Part shown: positions 1 to 7,215 of the stretch, in pieces | Layout: each line of letters starts with the position of its first letter | Position numbering within the stretch: position 1 is the first letter of the stretch | From: Candidatus Omnitrophota bacterium | GTDB lineage: Bacteria > Omnitrophota > Gorgyraeia > Gorgyraeales > Gorgyraeaceae | Length of the DNA stretch: 7,976 bases | Assembly: GCA_018901615.1 (NCBI GenBank) | Contig: JAHIEN010000089.1 | Coordinates: 1-7,976, forward strand | Reading direction: 5' to 3' | Translations under genes and position numbers: made by a program | Notes under the pieces: model-generated | What the model was told of the DNA's origin: nothing | Databases searched by the model: none | Seen by the model: the letters and a program-made list of their open reading frames with translations, nothing else

Positions 1-1005
1 AACACATTGTTTGTCGATGGCACAAAGATACGCGCAAACGCATCTATCAAGAAGACATGGACAAAAGAGCGTTCCGAGGAAGCCCTCAGGAAAATAGACG
101 AGCGCATTGACGAGATCCTTTCCGAATGTGAGGCAGTTGATGAAAATGAACAAGATCAGCCATCAATGGTATCAATGCAGGAAGAGCTTCATGATAAAAA
201 CGCCCTTAAAGCTAAAATAGAAGATATTCTCAAAGAACTAAACGAAACTAATAAAAAATCAATAAACACCACTGATTCAGAGTGCGCGCGAATGAATAGC
301 ATTCAAGGTTCACATGCCGGATATAATGCGCAAGCTGTTGTTGACGAAAAACACGGCCTTATAGTGCATGCCGATGTTGTGAATGAGAATAATGACCGCC
401 GACAATTTGCCACCCATATCTCTCAAGCCAATGAGACGCTGGGACAAAAATGCCTTGTGGCTTGCGCTGACCAGGGATATTCTACCACAGATGAATTAGA
501 AAGAGTCGACAAACAGAATATCAAAGTAGTAGTGCCTCCCTGTGAAAAAAGTACTATTAAAAAAAGCTTTACCTACGATTCCGAGAATGATTATTACCTC
601 TGCCCAGAAGGGCATATTTTAGAAAATAGTGGGTTAACTATTGATAAGAAATCCCATGTTTACAGAATCGAGAATAAATCTTTCTGTTTAGGCTGCGCTC
701 GTTTTAATACTTGCACAAAATCAAAGCGCGGCAAAGCAGTAAGCAGGCTCCTTAATGAAGAAACCCGTCAGCGATTTGAAGGCCAGTATAACGAACCAGA
801 ATCCCAGGAGATATATAAGCTTAGACAGCAAAAAGTTGAACTGCCATTTGGACACATCAAGCGGAACTTAGGAGTTAATGCTTTTCTATTGCGAGGGCTT
901 GATGGCGCCAAAGCAGAAATATCGCTATTAGCGAGTTGTTTTAATATCTCAAGGATGATTACGATCTTTGGTATTCAAGGACTGATTAAGGCAATCATGA
1001 CCTAA
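1..1005 (+). CDS. IS1182-type DDE transposase, 5' end cut by the window edge
   Basis: This is the C-terminal part (about 334 visible residues) of a cut-and-paste transposase. The frame is open from base 1, so the true start lies to the left, and the TTG at base 7 is not a start. Taking that TTG codon as residue 1, the visible protein begins with VDGTKIRANAS, the usual site of the first catalytic Asp (about residue 4). A charged, probably helical spacer follows (about 20-90). ADQGY holds the likely second Asp (about 155). A Cys cluster resembling a zinc ribbon (C199, C227, C230, C236) comes next, and the VELPFGHIKRNLG block holds the likely catalytic Glu (278). This order is typical of the IS1182 / DDE_Tnp_1_6 group. 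The frame is undisturbed to its TAA stop, so the copy could be active. It converges with the minus-strand operon. Confidence 0.88.
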   Translation, partial: NTLFVDGTKIRANASIKKTWTKERSEEALRKIDERIDEILSECEAVDENEQDQPSMVSMQEELHDKNALKAKIEDILKELNETNKKSINTTDSECARMNSIQGSHAGYNAQAVVDEKHGLIVHADVVNENNDRRQFATHISQANETLGQKCLVACADQGYSTTDELERVDKQNIKVVVPPCEKSTIKKSFTYDSENDYYLCPEGHILENSGLTIDKKSHVYRIENKSFCLGCARFNTCTKSKRGKAVSRLLNEETRQRFEGQYNEPESQEIYKLRQQKVELPFGHIKRNLGVNAFLLRGLDGAKAEISLLASCFNISRMITIFGIQGLIKAIMT

Positions 1006-1188
1006 AATTCACCTAATGCCTTTGACTTTACCAAAATTACCTTAATACATCCTTGATTTAACCATTATTCTTATTTTTTTGTCAAAGAACGCTTAATCAG
1101 ACCATATGATTTTTTGATTACGACACAGTCTGAATGCAAGAATTGTAAACTTAAGAGGAGTGACTAAGTCCTCTAGTAGCGATACCTC
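1006..1188. other. Convergent intergenic gap with presumed right end of the IS1182-type element
   Basis: These 183 AT-rich bases separate the transposase stop from the stop of the oppositely oriented lipoprotein gene, and no gene is visible. The right terminus of the IS must lie here or just beyond. The stretch around 1118-1133 (GATTACGACACAGTCT) is a possible terminus by general resemblance only. The left end of the element lies outside the window, so the terminal inverted repeat and target duplication cannot be checked. Confidence 0.3.
1154..1174. terminator. Weak hairpin between convergent genes
   Basis: AGAGGA at 1154-1159 pairs with TCCTCT at 1169-1174 around a 9-base loop. On the minus strand it lies 14 bases after the lipoprotein stop and is followed by TTAAGTTT, a poor U tract. 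It may serve as a weak or bidirectional terminator at the end of the operon. A competing pairing AAGAGG/CCTCTT (1153-1158 with 1185-1190) also exists. Confidence 0.25.
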
Positions 1189-1830
1189 TTATTGATATCT
1201 GGTTATTACCGTAATAGCGTTTGCATTTTTATCACTTACAATTTTTATCTCTTTGGTATTAAATAATATAGTTTCTTCTTTTTTATCTCCGATCTGTAAT
1301 GAATGAAACTTGTTTACTATATCTTTAATACTTGATGACCAGTCTTTGTTCTCTGGCGCCACATTTTTTAAGAACCTGATCGCAATCGCGTTGTTCAAAT
1401 CAGAGTTAATAGGCTCTATATCATCAGGGTAAACAAGTTTGATCGAGGCTATAGAAATATTATCCTTGTCTCCGATCATTTCCAATGTAACAAGTTTATT
1501 TTCTGACGTGCCCACAAAACGGGGTTGCCCGGAAACATTATCAACTGCCTTTATCTCAAGAAACTCTCCGATTAAATTTGTGATCTGATCATAAGTGATT
1601 TTTTCAGGGACCGCGGGTTGAAAAGGTCCTGCTTTATCAATAGACGGCGCAGGCGCAGAAGCTATTGTGATTTTCTCCTCAACCTGCTCGATTGCCACCT
1701 CTTCTTTCACTGCTGGCTTCGGGACATTCTGCCTGAGATCAGCCTCTTTAATAGCCTTGGAACGCATTGCGCAACTCGAGATAGCTAAACAAAGAATCAA
1801 ACAACCTAACGCTCTTTTTGTCCTTGTCAT
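1189..1830 (-). CDS. Small lipoprotein of unknown function
   Basis: This 213-residue protein has a lipoprotein signal peptide: basic MTRTKR, a short hydrophobic stretch LGCLILCLAI, then ISSC, with Cys20 as the probable lipidated residue. It should be anchored in the periplasmic leaflet of a membrane. Residues about 30-75 are rich in Pro, Ala, Glu and Lys and look like a flexible tether. Residues about 78-213 look like a compact mixed alpha/beta domain, which I do not recognise. The start is supported by AAGGAGGG upstream (1836-1843, read on the minus strand). The gene is last in the operon, 23 bases after the phosphoesterase, so the two exported products may be co-expressed. No catalytic motif is visible, and a structural or accessory role is only a guess. 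Confidence 0.75.
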   Translation of the reverse strand: MTRTKRALGCLILCLAISSCAMRSKAIKEADLRQNVPKPAVKEEVAIEQVEEKITIASAPAPSIDKAGPFQPAVPEKITYDQITNLIGEFLEIKAVDNVSGQPRFVGTSENKLVTLEMIGDKDNISIASIKLVYPDDIEPINSDLNNAIAIRFLKNVAPENKDWSSSIKDIVNKFHSLQIGDKKEETILFNTKEIKIVSDKNANAITVITRYQ

Positions 1831-1853
1831 GAATCCCTCCTTAGATTATTATT

Positions 1854-2762
1854 TTATTTTACTACACCTGCTGATGGTTTGACAACAAAATTATCTTTTA
1901 TTTCTCCTGCCTCATTTTTGACAGTAATCCCGTATCCCCCTGCGTCATAGGTATCCACGATAACAAAATGATAGAACCCGCCTTTTTCTTCCGAGGCATG
2001 CAGCCTTGCCCCCGCGCCTCCTGTAATAACATGATAGACGTCATCATGCATGGCTCTATTATAGATATGTTCGTGGCCGCAGAAATATACAGAAACCGCG
2101 TTATTGCGAAATACCTCCCATAACTCATCTCTTTCAGAAGGAAACCTATCCAAAGAACTTCCTATATGCCCGGAAACAGGATAAGCAGGCTCATGCCCAA
2201 AGACAAAGATCATATCTTTTTTATTTCTATCCAGGTCGTCCTTGAGCCACTTAAGCTGAACGTCTCCGATCCTGTGAAAATTATTATACAAGTTAGTATC
2301 AAGTACGATAAAATGCGCGTTCTGATAAGCAAACGAATATACCAGTTCCTCTAAACCTAAAGGGCCATTTTTCGGCATTTCAAAAATAGATCTCACTACA
2401 TCTTCTGACGTCTCTGATTTTATCTCGTGATTCCCTATTACTATGTACACGGGTATATCATACCTTTCTACAATATCCCTCCATTTCATCAGTCTTCTTG
2501 TATGTATATCTTTATGCTTTGACCCTGTTATCAGGTCTCCTACAAAAATAATAAAATCAATATCATTTGATTTGGCCTGTTCTAAGAAATTATTCAACAT
2601 CTCGGTATTGATCCCGTCTTCACCTCCTCTGCTATCGCCCATTACCGCAAACCTGAAATCAGCAAAGCAGGGGCCTGCCATTAAAAACATGAATAAAAAA
2701 AGGGCCGGATATAAAAATCCAGCCCTTAATATATGCGATAGCGCGCGCCGATCATCATTCAT
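1854..2762 (-). CDS. Exported calcineurin-like metallophosphoesterase
   Basis: This 302-residue protein has a Sec signal peptide (Arg-rich start, hydrophobic about 14-30, probable cleavage CFA|DF after Ala34). The mature part is a two-metal phosphoesterase domain. The visible ligand motifs are GDSR (Asp43), GDLI (Asp76), GNHE (Asn111-His112), GHEP (His190) and GHEH (His230, His232). The first motif is D-S-R, not the common D-x-H; this variant occurs in secreted members related to purple acid phosphatases. The substrate cannot be named. The ATG is 6 bases after the rpoD stop; AGGA about 12 bases upstream, inside the last rpoD codons, is a weak ribosome site, so translational coupling is likely. 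A later start at Met25 would destroy the signal peptide, so I keep this one. An intrinsic terminator lies inside its first 24 codons. Confidence 0.88.
   Translation of the reverse strand: MNDDRRALSHILRAGFLYPALFLFMFLMAGPCFADFRFAVMGDSRGGEDGINTEMLNNFLEQAKSNDIDFIIFVGDLITGSKHKDIHTRRLMKWRDIVERYDIPVYIVIGNHEIKSETSEDVVRSIFEMPKNGPLGLEELVYSFAYQNAHFIVLDTNLYNNFHRIGDVQLKWLKDDLDRNKKDMIFVFGHEPAYPVSGHIGSSLDRFPSERDELWEVFRNNAVSVYFCGHEHIYNRAMHDDVYHVITGGAGARLHASEEKGGFYHFVIVDTYDAGGYGITVKNEAGEIKDNFVVKPSAGVVK
2695..2727 (-). terminator. Intrinsic terminator after rpoD, inside the phosphoesterase leader
   Basis: Read on the minus strand, AAGGGCTGGAT (2717-2727) pairs with ATCCGGCCCTT (2700-2710). That gives 11 base pairs with one G-U wobble around a 6-base loop. 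The T run that closes the second arm continues to 2695 (seven T in all). This has the form of a Rho-independent terminator and works in the minus direction only: on the plus strand the wobble becomes a C/A mismatch and no U tract follows. It begins 41 bases after the rpoD stop and encodes part of the hydrophobic signal sequence of the next gene. Confidence 0.7.
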
Positions 2763-2768
2763 TGCTGA

Positions 2769-4370
2769 TTATATTTCCTGACCAAAAGCCATTTCGAGAA
2801 AATTCTTCAAGCGCCTACTCCTGGTGGGATGCCTCAGTTTTCTTAATGCCTTTGCCTCTATCTGCCTGACCCTTTCTCTCGTCACATTAAAGATGCTGCC
2901 TACCTCTTCAAGGGTTCTCGGATAACCGTCACCTATGCCAAATCTCAGCCTGAGAACCCTCTTTTCTCTTTCAGTAAGGGTATCAAGTATCTTGTCCATC
3001 TCCTCCTTAAGCATGATGTAGGCGCTTGCATTGGCAGGAGAAATCGCTTTCTTGTCTTCTATAAAATCGCCGAAACTGGTGTCACCTTCATCACCTATAG
3101 GTGTCTGTAAAGATATCGGCTCCTGAGCGATCTTCAATATGCTCCTGACCTTTTCAACGCTCATCCTCATCTCAGAAGCTATCTCTTCAGCTGTAGGCTC
3201 CCTGCCGTTTTCCTGCACCAGTATCCTGGAGACCCTGATGAGTTTATTTATGGTCTCGGTCATGTGGACAGGTATCCTTATAGTCCTGGCCTGGTCGGCA
3301 ATGGAACGCGTAACTGCCTGGCGTATCCACCAGGTCGCGTACGTAGAAAATTTATAACCTCTCTTATACTCAAATTTCTCTACGGCCTTCATTAAGCCTA
3401 TGTTCCCCTCCTGAATAAGATCCAGGAAAGAAAGCCCTCTGTTTGTGTATTTTTTGGCAATACTTACAACAAGCCTCAGATTAGCTTCCACCATTGCTTT
3501 TTTAACCCTGTTGAACTTTAAGGCCTTTTTCCTGATGAGGAAAAAATCCTTTTTGATATCTTCCTGTTTTTTGCCAAAACTGGATTCTATATCTTTCTTT
3601 TTTCTTTCAAATGACTTTATATTGCCCCTGATCCTGCGCCTTCTCATTCTCACGATCTCCCTGTCAATTGAATCCATTTCTGATATCGCGGTCCTTATCT
3701 TTTTGACAAGGTCTTCTATGACAGAAACGCTGAACTTAAACTCCAGGCAGAGCTCCATTATGCTACGCCCTTTTCTGGAGGCGCGTATTTTACGGGAGAG
3801 TTTTTCGATTTTCTTGACGATATCGCCTTCTTTTTTTACGCTAGGCTCTTCTTTTATCATCTCCTCTATGCTTATCTGCTGCGTCAACATCTCGTTCGCA
3901 ATAGAAAGAACTGCTTCCTTTATATGCGGGCAGCTCAGGACAGCGTTCTTGTACTCCTCTTCTGCCTTTTCTATTTCCTGCGCGATTCTTATTTCTTCCT
4001 CTCTGGATAAAAGCGGTATCTGGCCCATCTGCCTTAGATACATCTTCACCGGATCTTCTATGCTCGTGGGTGCGTTCTCCAGCATGCCCCCTTCTTTTTG
4101 TTTGCCCTTGACGTCTTTGTCTTTCTCGTTTCCACCGTGTTCTTTGTGGCGCTCCTTGTATTCTTCTTCAGAGTCCACTATCTCTATTTTTTCATTGTCC
4201 AGGGAGCTGAACACCTTTTCTATCTGATCCGAAGAGATGATCTCTTCGGGCAGAAAATCATTTATCTCCTCATAGGTCAGGTGACCTTTCTTCCTGCCAA
4301 GCGCTATCAGCTTATCGAAATAACTGTTATTGTCTTTTGCCTTTTTTTGGATTTTCTCTTTTTTTCTCAT
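2769..4370 (-). CDS. rpoD: Primary RNA polymerase sigma factor (sigma-70 group 1)
   Basis: This housekeeping sigma factor (also called sigA) directs RNA polymerase to vegetative promoters. Its 533 residues show the full group-1 order. Region 1.1 is at about 13-66, followed by an acidic/basic linker. Region 1.2 is at about 104-135 (EDPVKMYLRQMGQIPLLSREEE). A non-conserved region of about 150 residues (136-288) follows, very rich in Lys and Arg. Regions 2.1-2.4 are at about 290-368 (ANLRLV, DLIQEGNIGLMKAV, YATWWIRQA), region 3 at about 369-450, and region 4 at about 456-525 with the -35-binding helix-turn-helix TLEEVGSIFNVTRERVRQIEAKALRKLR. Length lies between the short Bacillus SigA and the long E. 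coli RpoD. The ATG follows the dnaG stop by 3 bases, with GGGGAG overlapping the dnaG end, so the two are translationally coupled. Confidence 0.98.
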   Translation of the reverse strand: MRKKEKIQKKAKDNNSYFDKLIALGRKKGHLTYEEINDFLPEEIISSDQIEKVFSSLDNEKIEIVDSEEEYKERHKEHGGNEKDKDVKGKQKEGGMLENAPTSIEDPVKMYLRQMGQIPLLSREEEIRIAQEIEKAEEEYKNAVLSCPHIKEAVLSIANEMLTQQISIEEMIKEEPSVKKEGDIVKKIEKLSRKIRASRKGRSIMELCLEFKFSVSVIEDLVKKIRTAISEMDSIDREIVRMRRRRIRGNIKSFERKKKDIESSFGKKQEDIKKDFFLIRKKALKFNRVKKAMVEANLRLVVSIAKKYTNRGLSFLDLIQEGNIGLMKAVEKFEYKRGYKFSTYATWWIRQAVTRSIADQARTIRIPVHMTETINKLIRVSRILVQENGREPTAEEIASEMRMSVEKVRSILKIAQEPISLQTPIGDEGDTSFGDFIEDKKAISPANASAYIMLKEEMDKILDTLTEREKRVLRLRFGIGDGYPRTLEEVGSIFNVTRERVRQIEAKALRKLRHPTRSRRLKNFLEMAFGQEI

Positions 4371-4373
4371 AGT

Positions 4374-6161
4374 CTAGCTCCCCGTTTTTAGTAATCTGTT
4401 AAACTCTTCCAGAAGATCCTTTGCTTCGTCTTTATAGCCATTCTTTTGCGCCAGCGATAACCTGCCTTGAATATCCTTTAACTGCCTGTCCTTGTTTTCC
4501 TTTTTAATCACATTTATGCAATCCCTTATATTTTTTTCCTTATCCTTTATCCTGACTTCATCATTGACTATAAAAGATATCACGTGAGGAGAGACCCTGT
4601 CTTCGAGATAATTTATAAGCCTTCGCGCGTCAATAGCTGTCCCCTCAGCGTTAAAACTAAACAACGTCTCGATAAGATGCCTGACGTCAGGACTTTTAAA
4701 ATCAAAAGGCTGGAGACTCCCTTTTACAGTATCTACCACGCTTGCGTCCTCGAGCATAAGTCTCACGAGAATCTTCTCTGCGGGAGAAATACTAACCTGT
4801 CTTTTTGTCTCCTGCCCCCTGCTGCCTGTTGCCTGTCTGCCCTGAGCGTAGCTGAAAGACATCCTGTTGCCTTTACCTAGCTTTTTCAATTCCTCCCACA
4901 CGGCCTCTTCTTTTATAGAAAGCTCGGCTGAGAGATTCTTTATGAACTCAGCCTTTACAACAGCGTTCCTCACTCTATTAATAGTCCCAAGCATCTCTTT
5001 TACTATCTCGGCCTTGGCTTCAGGTTCATCGGTGTTAAATTTTTCTTTTAAAATTCCGAGCTTGTATTCAAAAAGATTTTTTGCCTTTTTTATCGCTGCG
5101 TCAAAGCCGCGGGGGCCAAATTTTCTTATAAAGCTGTCAGGGTCATGCCCTTTTTCAAGGCAGGCGATCTTGACATTCATGCCTTCTTCCAGAAACAGGT
5201 CCAGTCCCCTGAGAGTCGCCATCTCCCCTGCCTGATCCGCGTCGTACACCATCACAACTTTATGAGTGTATCTCCTTAAAAGCCTTATCTGTTCTACTGT
5301 AAGAGCGGTTCCCAATGAAGAGATCGAGTTGCTGATCCCGTACTGATGACTCGTAATCACATCCAGATACCCTTCGGAAATTATCGCAAAGCCCTTTTCT
5401 CTGATATGGGGTTTTGCGAAATTAAGGCCATAAAGATGCTGTGCCTTTTTGTATACAATGGTCTCCGGAGAATTTATATACTTTGGCAGAGAATCGTCCA
5501 TGACCCTTGCGCCAAAACCCAGGACCCTTCCTCTTACGTCAAATATTGGAAACACAAGCCTGCCCCTGAAAAGGTCATAAAAGGAATTGTCCTTACCATT
5601 TAATACCAGGCCTGCCTTTAAGCCCATCTCATGTTTTATGCCCCTCTGTGTCAGGTAGTCTGCCAGGGATCTCCATGAACTGTCAGCATAACCGACCCTG
5701 AATTTTTTTAATACCTCGTCTTCGATGCCTCTTTTTTCAACATAGCGTCTCACATCTGTTGAAGCTGCGCATTTTATCAGTAAGCCGCTGTAAAAACCTG
5801 CCGCGATATCATTTATAGTATAGATCGTGCTCACAAGCGAGGAATCCTCGCCCTTCTCCTGTCTGTATTCAGGGAGCTTAACTCCTGTTTTTTCAGCCAG
5901 CATCTTAACAGCGTCTATAAAATCTATCTTTTCATGCTCCTTCACAAAATTAAATACATTACCTCCTGAGTTACACCCAAAACAATGATATATCTGCTTA
6001 TCAGGGCTTACTATAAAAGACGGCGTCTTTTCATGATGAAATGGGCACAGGGCCTTAAAATTCCTTCCAGCTGGATTGAGCGGTATATAACTGGAAACTA
6101 CTTCCACTATATCGCATCTATCCTGGATCTCGTTTAAGATGTGTTCGGGTATCTTTGACAT
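4374..6161 (-). CDS. dnaG: DNA primase
   Basis: This enzyme makes RNA primers for replication and works with the replicative helicase DnaB. Its 595 residues match the usual bacterial length. The N-terminal CHC2 zinc domain has Cys39, His42, Cys60 and Cys63. The polymerase core follows, with FRVGYAD (about 154-160), GRLVFPIFD and GFGAR (about 200-219) and PKYINSPET (about 226-234). The TOPRIM metal site has EGYLD (263-267) and DAD (307-309). A C-terminal helicase-binding domain begins about residue 457. Between core and C-terminal domain, residues about 434-455 are an odd Gln/Gly/Arg-rich stretch encoded by a repeat-like sequence. The start is supported by AAGGTG about 9 bases upstream. The stop is 3 bases before rpoD, the classic dnaG-rpoD arrangement. 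Confidence 0.98.
   Translation of the reverse strand: MSKIPEHILNEIQDRCDIVEVVSSYIPLNPAGRNFKALCPFHHEKTPSFIVSPDKQIYHCFGCNSGGNVFNFVKEHEKIDFIDAVKMLAEKTGVKLPEYRQEKGEDSSLVSTIYTINDIAAGFYSGLLIKCAASTDVRRYVEKRGIEDEVLKKFRVGYADSSWRSLADYLTQRGIKHEMGLKAGLVLNGKDNSFYDLFRGRLVFPIFDVRGRVLGFGARVMDDSLPKYINSPETIVYKKAQHLYGLNFAKPHIREKGFAIISEGYLDVITSHQYGISNSISSLGTALTVEQIRLLRRYTHKVVMVYDADQAGEMATLRGLDLFLEEGMNVKIACLEKGHDPDSFIRKFGPRGFDAAIKKAKNLFEYKLGILKEKFNTDEPEAKAEIVKEMLGTINRVRNAVVKAEFIKNLSAELSIKEEAVWEELKKLGKGNRMSFSYAQGRQATGSRGQETKRQVSISPAEKILVRLMLEDASVVDTVKGSLQPFDFKSPDVRHLIETLFSFNAEGTAIDARRLINYLEDRVSPHVISFIVNDEVRIKDKEKNIRDCINVIKKENKDRQLKDIQGRLSLAQKNGYKDEAKDLLEEFNRLLKTGS
4797..4862 (-). repeat. Low-complexity, repeat-like insertion in the DnaG linker
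   Basis: On the minus strand this stretch contains CTACGCTCAGGGCAGACAG followed by iterations of the type CAGGCA / CAGCAGG / GGCAGGAG. It encodes DnaG residues about 434-455, a flexible Gln/Gly/Arg/Thr segment between folded domains. It looks like a short dispersed or slippage-prone repeat that was tolerated because it is in frame and in a linker. This is inferred from appearance; no second copy exists in the window. Confidence 0.4.
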
Positions 6162-6181
6162 ATTTTAGTTCACCTTGAAAT

Positions 6182-6207
6182 CGCGGAAGTTCCGCATTGG
6201 TTCCGCG
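6182..6207. other. Inverted repeat before dnaG
   Basis: CGCGGAA (6182-6188) and TTCCGCG (6201-6207) form a 7-bp stem with a 12-base loop, about 20 bases before the dnaG start. A nested pairing GCGGA/TCCGC is also possible. No T tract follows in the direction of transcription, so this is unlikely to terminate. It could be an mRNA structure, a processing site or a protein site. Confidence 0.4.
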
Positions 6208-6229
6208 TCTAGTTCAGCATAAGTTCAGC
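6188..6229. repeat. Four short direct repeats spaced 11-12 bp upstream of dnaG
   Basis: Copies of an 8-base unit, AGTTCCGC (6188), GGTTCCGC (6199), AGTTCAGC (6211) and AGTTCAGC (6222), start 11, 12 and 11 bases apart. They fill most of the gap between the NIF3-like gene and dnaG, and the last copy covers the NIF3 stop codon. The spacing is about one DNA helical turn. It may be a degenerate tandem repeat or an array of protein sites. Confidence 0.55.
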
Positions 6230-7184
6230 GTTTTCTCGTAAACCTTCTAAACCCTGAGCACGGCACTATCTTTAATTTGCCTTTTTTCTCGAGCCTATCA
6301 AGCATTATATTGAGACCCAGGTTATCGCTCGCGATATGGCCGGCTATGATCACATTCATGTGCTCTTCTCTAGCCTTTTTGAAATGATCCTCGCTCAGAT
6401 GCATGCATAAAAGCGTGGATACGCCTGCCTGGGAAAGTTTGCTGAATATATTTTTCGAGCCCTCTGTTCCGCCTGTCATATCGACAAAGACCTTGCCTGC
6501 CTTACTTGAGGGCAAACCTCTTATGATCTTTGGAGGAGCGCCCTGTTTTGCTGACTCCCTGTATTCCGGTATTCCCTTCAGTAGATCTATTATATCCCCC
6601 AGCGTATCTGGTCTTTTATTATCCATTGTTTTTTGCAGATATGACGCTACGCAGTTATCTGCCGGGGTATGACAAGTCATGAACGGTATATCCAGAAGCC
6701 TGGCAGCGTCCACTGAACGGAAGTGGTTGGCCGGCAACACCTTTCTCTCAACTTCCTTGATACGCTCAAGCATCAATGATTCAGCCACATTTATAGGTAC
6801 GCCCATTTTATTCAATATATCCACCTGCATATACATAACGTTGTAAAAGCCCGCGAGCGCCAGGCCCTCTGGATGATGCGAAAACAAAAGATCTATTTTT
6901 TCACCTCTTTCTTTAAGTCTGTCGGCCAGGATCACCTCGCCTACTTCTATATCTATGCCTGCAAGAGCGGTCTTGACCTCTGTATCTTTTTTCCCGTACA
7001 CAATACGCGTATCGCTGTACGGATGGACAAGCTTCTCCTGATCATAAAACTCCTTTTCATCCTTATTTAATTCATCAAATTCTTTTTTGGCCCTGAGAAG
7101 TTCGTCTCTTACCTTCTCTTTGCCCCTGGGATCCATCTGTATCCCAAAAGTCACTACGGTATTGTAAATATCAACAAGCTTCAT
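6225..7184 (-). CDS. NIF3-like (DUF34) dinuclear metal protein
   Basis: This 319-residue soluble protein resembles the NIF3/YbgI/YqfO family of toroidal metal-binding proteins. That family is often annotated as GTP cyclohydrolase 1 type 2-like, but its true reaction is unsettled. Visible family marks are GID (Asp78), LLFSHHPEG (His103-His104), and near the C-terminus MHLSEDHFKKAREEHMNVIIAGHIASDNLGLN with His283 in the GH motif. In many members GHxxSE carries a metal-binding Glu; here Asp287 sits at that place. CHTPADN (about 171-177) could give another ligand. N-terminal residues about 18-60 form a charged, probably helical addition. The start has a strong GGAGG a few bases upstream (7189-7194). 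In Bacillus the homologue yqfO lies just downstream of dnaG-sigA, so the linkage here is a conserved theme with altered order. Confidence 0.85.
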   Translation of the reverse strand: MKLVDIYNTVVTFGIQMDPRGKEKVRDELLRAKKEFDELNKDEKEFYDQEKLVHPYSDTRIVYGKKDTEVKTALAGIDIEVGEVILADRLKERGEKIDLLFSHHPEGLALAGFYNVMYMQVDILNKMGVPINVAESLMLERIKEVERKVLPANHFRSVDAARLLDIPFMTCHTPADNCVASYLQKTMDNKRPDTLGDIIDLLKGIPEYRESAKQGAPPKIIRGLPSSKAGKVFVDMTGGTEGSKNIFSKLSQAGVSTLLCMHLSEDHFKKAREEHMNVIIAGHIASDNLGLNIMLDRLEKKGKLKIVPCSGFRRFTRKR

Positions 7185-7215
7185 TCATCCTCCTTTTTAA
7201 TCTGACCAAGGCGCA

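Noticed and set aside
1020..1087. CTTTGAC / GTCAAAG inverted repeat with a T run, as a terminator for the transposase
   Set aside because: The 7-base arms are 54 bases apart and the T run precedes the second arm, so it is not terminator geometry.
1854..2690. Shorter phosphoesterase starting at Met25, after the terminator
   Set aside because: It would leave only about ten residues before the cleavage site, too short for a signal peptide, and has no ribosome site.
3445..4227. Long open frame on the plus strand opposite rpoD
   Set aside because: It is antisense to the conserved sigma factor; its Leu/Ser/Phe-rich translation is what the reverse of a Lys/Glu/Arg-rich gene gives. No ribosome site or family motif.
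4098..5603. Several open frames on the plus strand opposite rpoD and dnaG
   Set aside because: All lie across well-conserved minus-strand codons and show no recognisable protein.
6182..6207. Hairpin before dnaG as an intrinsic terminator
   Set aside because: No T tract follows on the minus strand, and a stop here would cut off dnaG and rpoD from the only good promoter.
6304..6309. TATAAT on the minus strand inside the NIF3-like gene, as a dnaG promoter
   Set aside because: No acceptable -35 at 16-18 bases (GCGAGC at 17), so it is likely chance in coding sequence.
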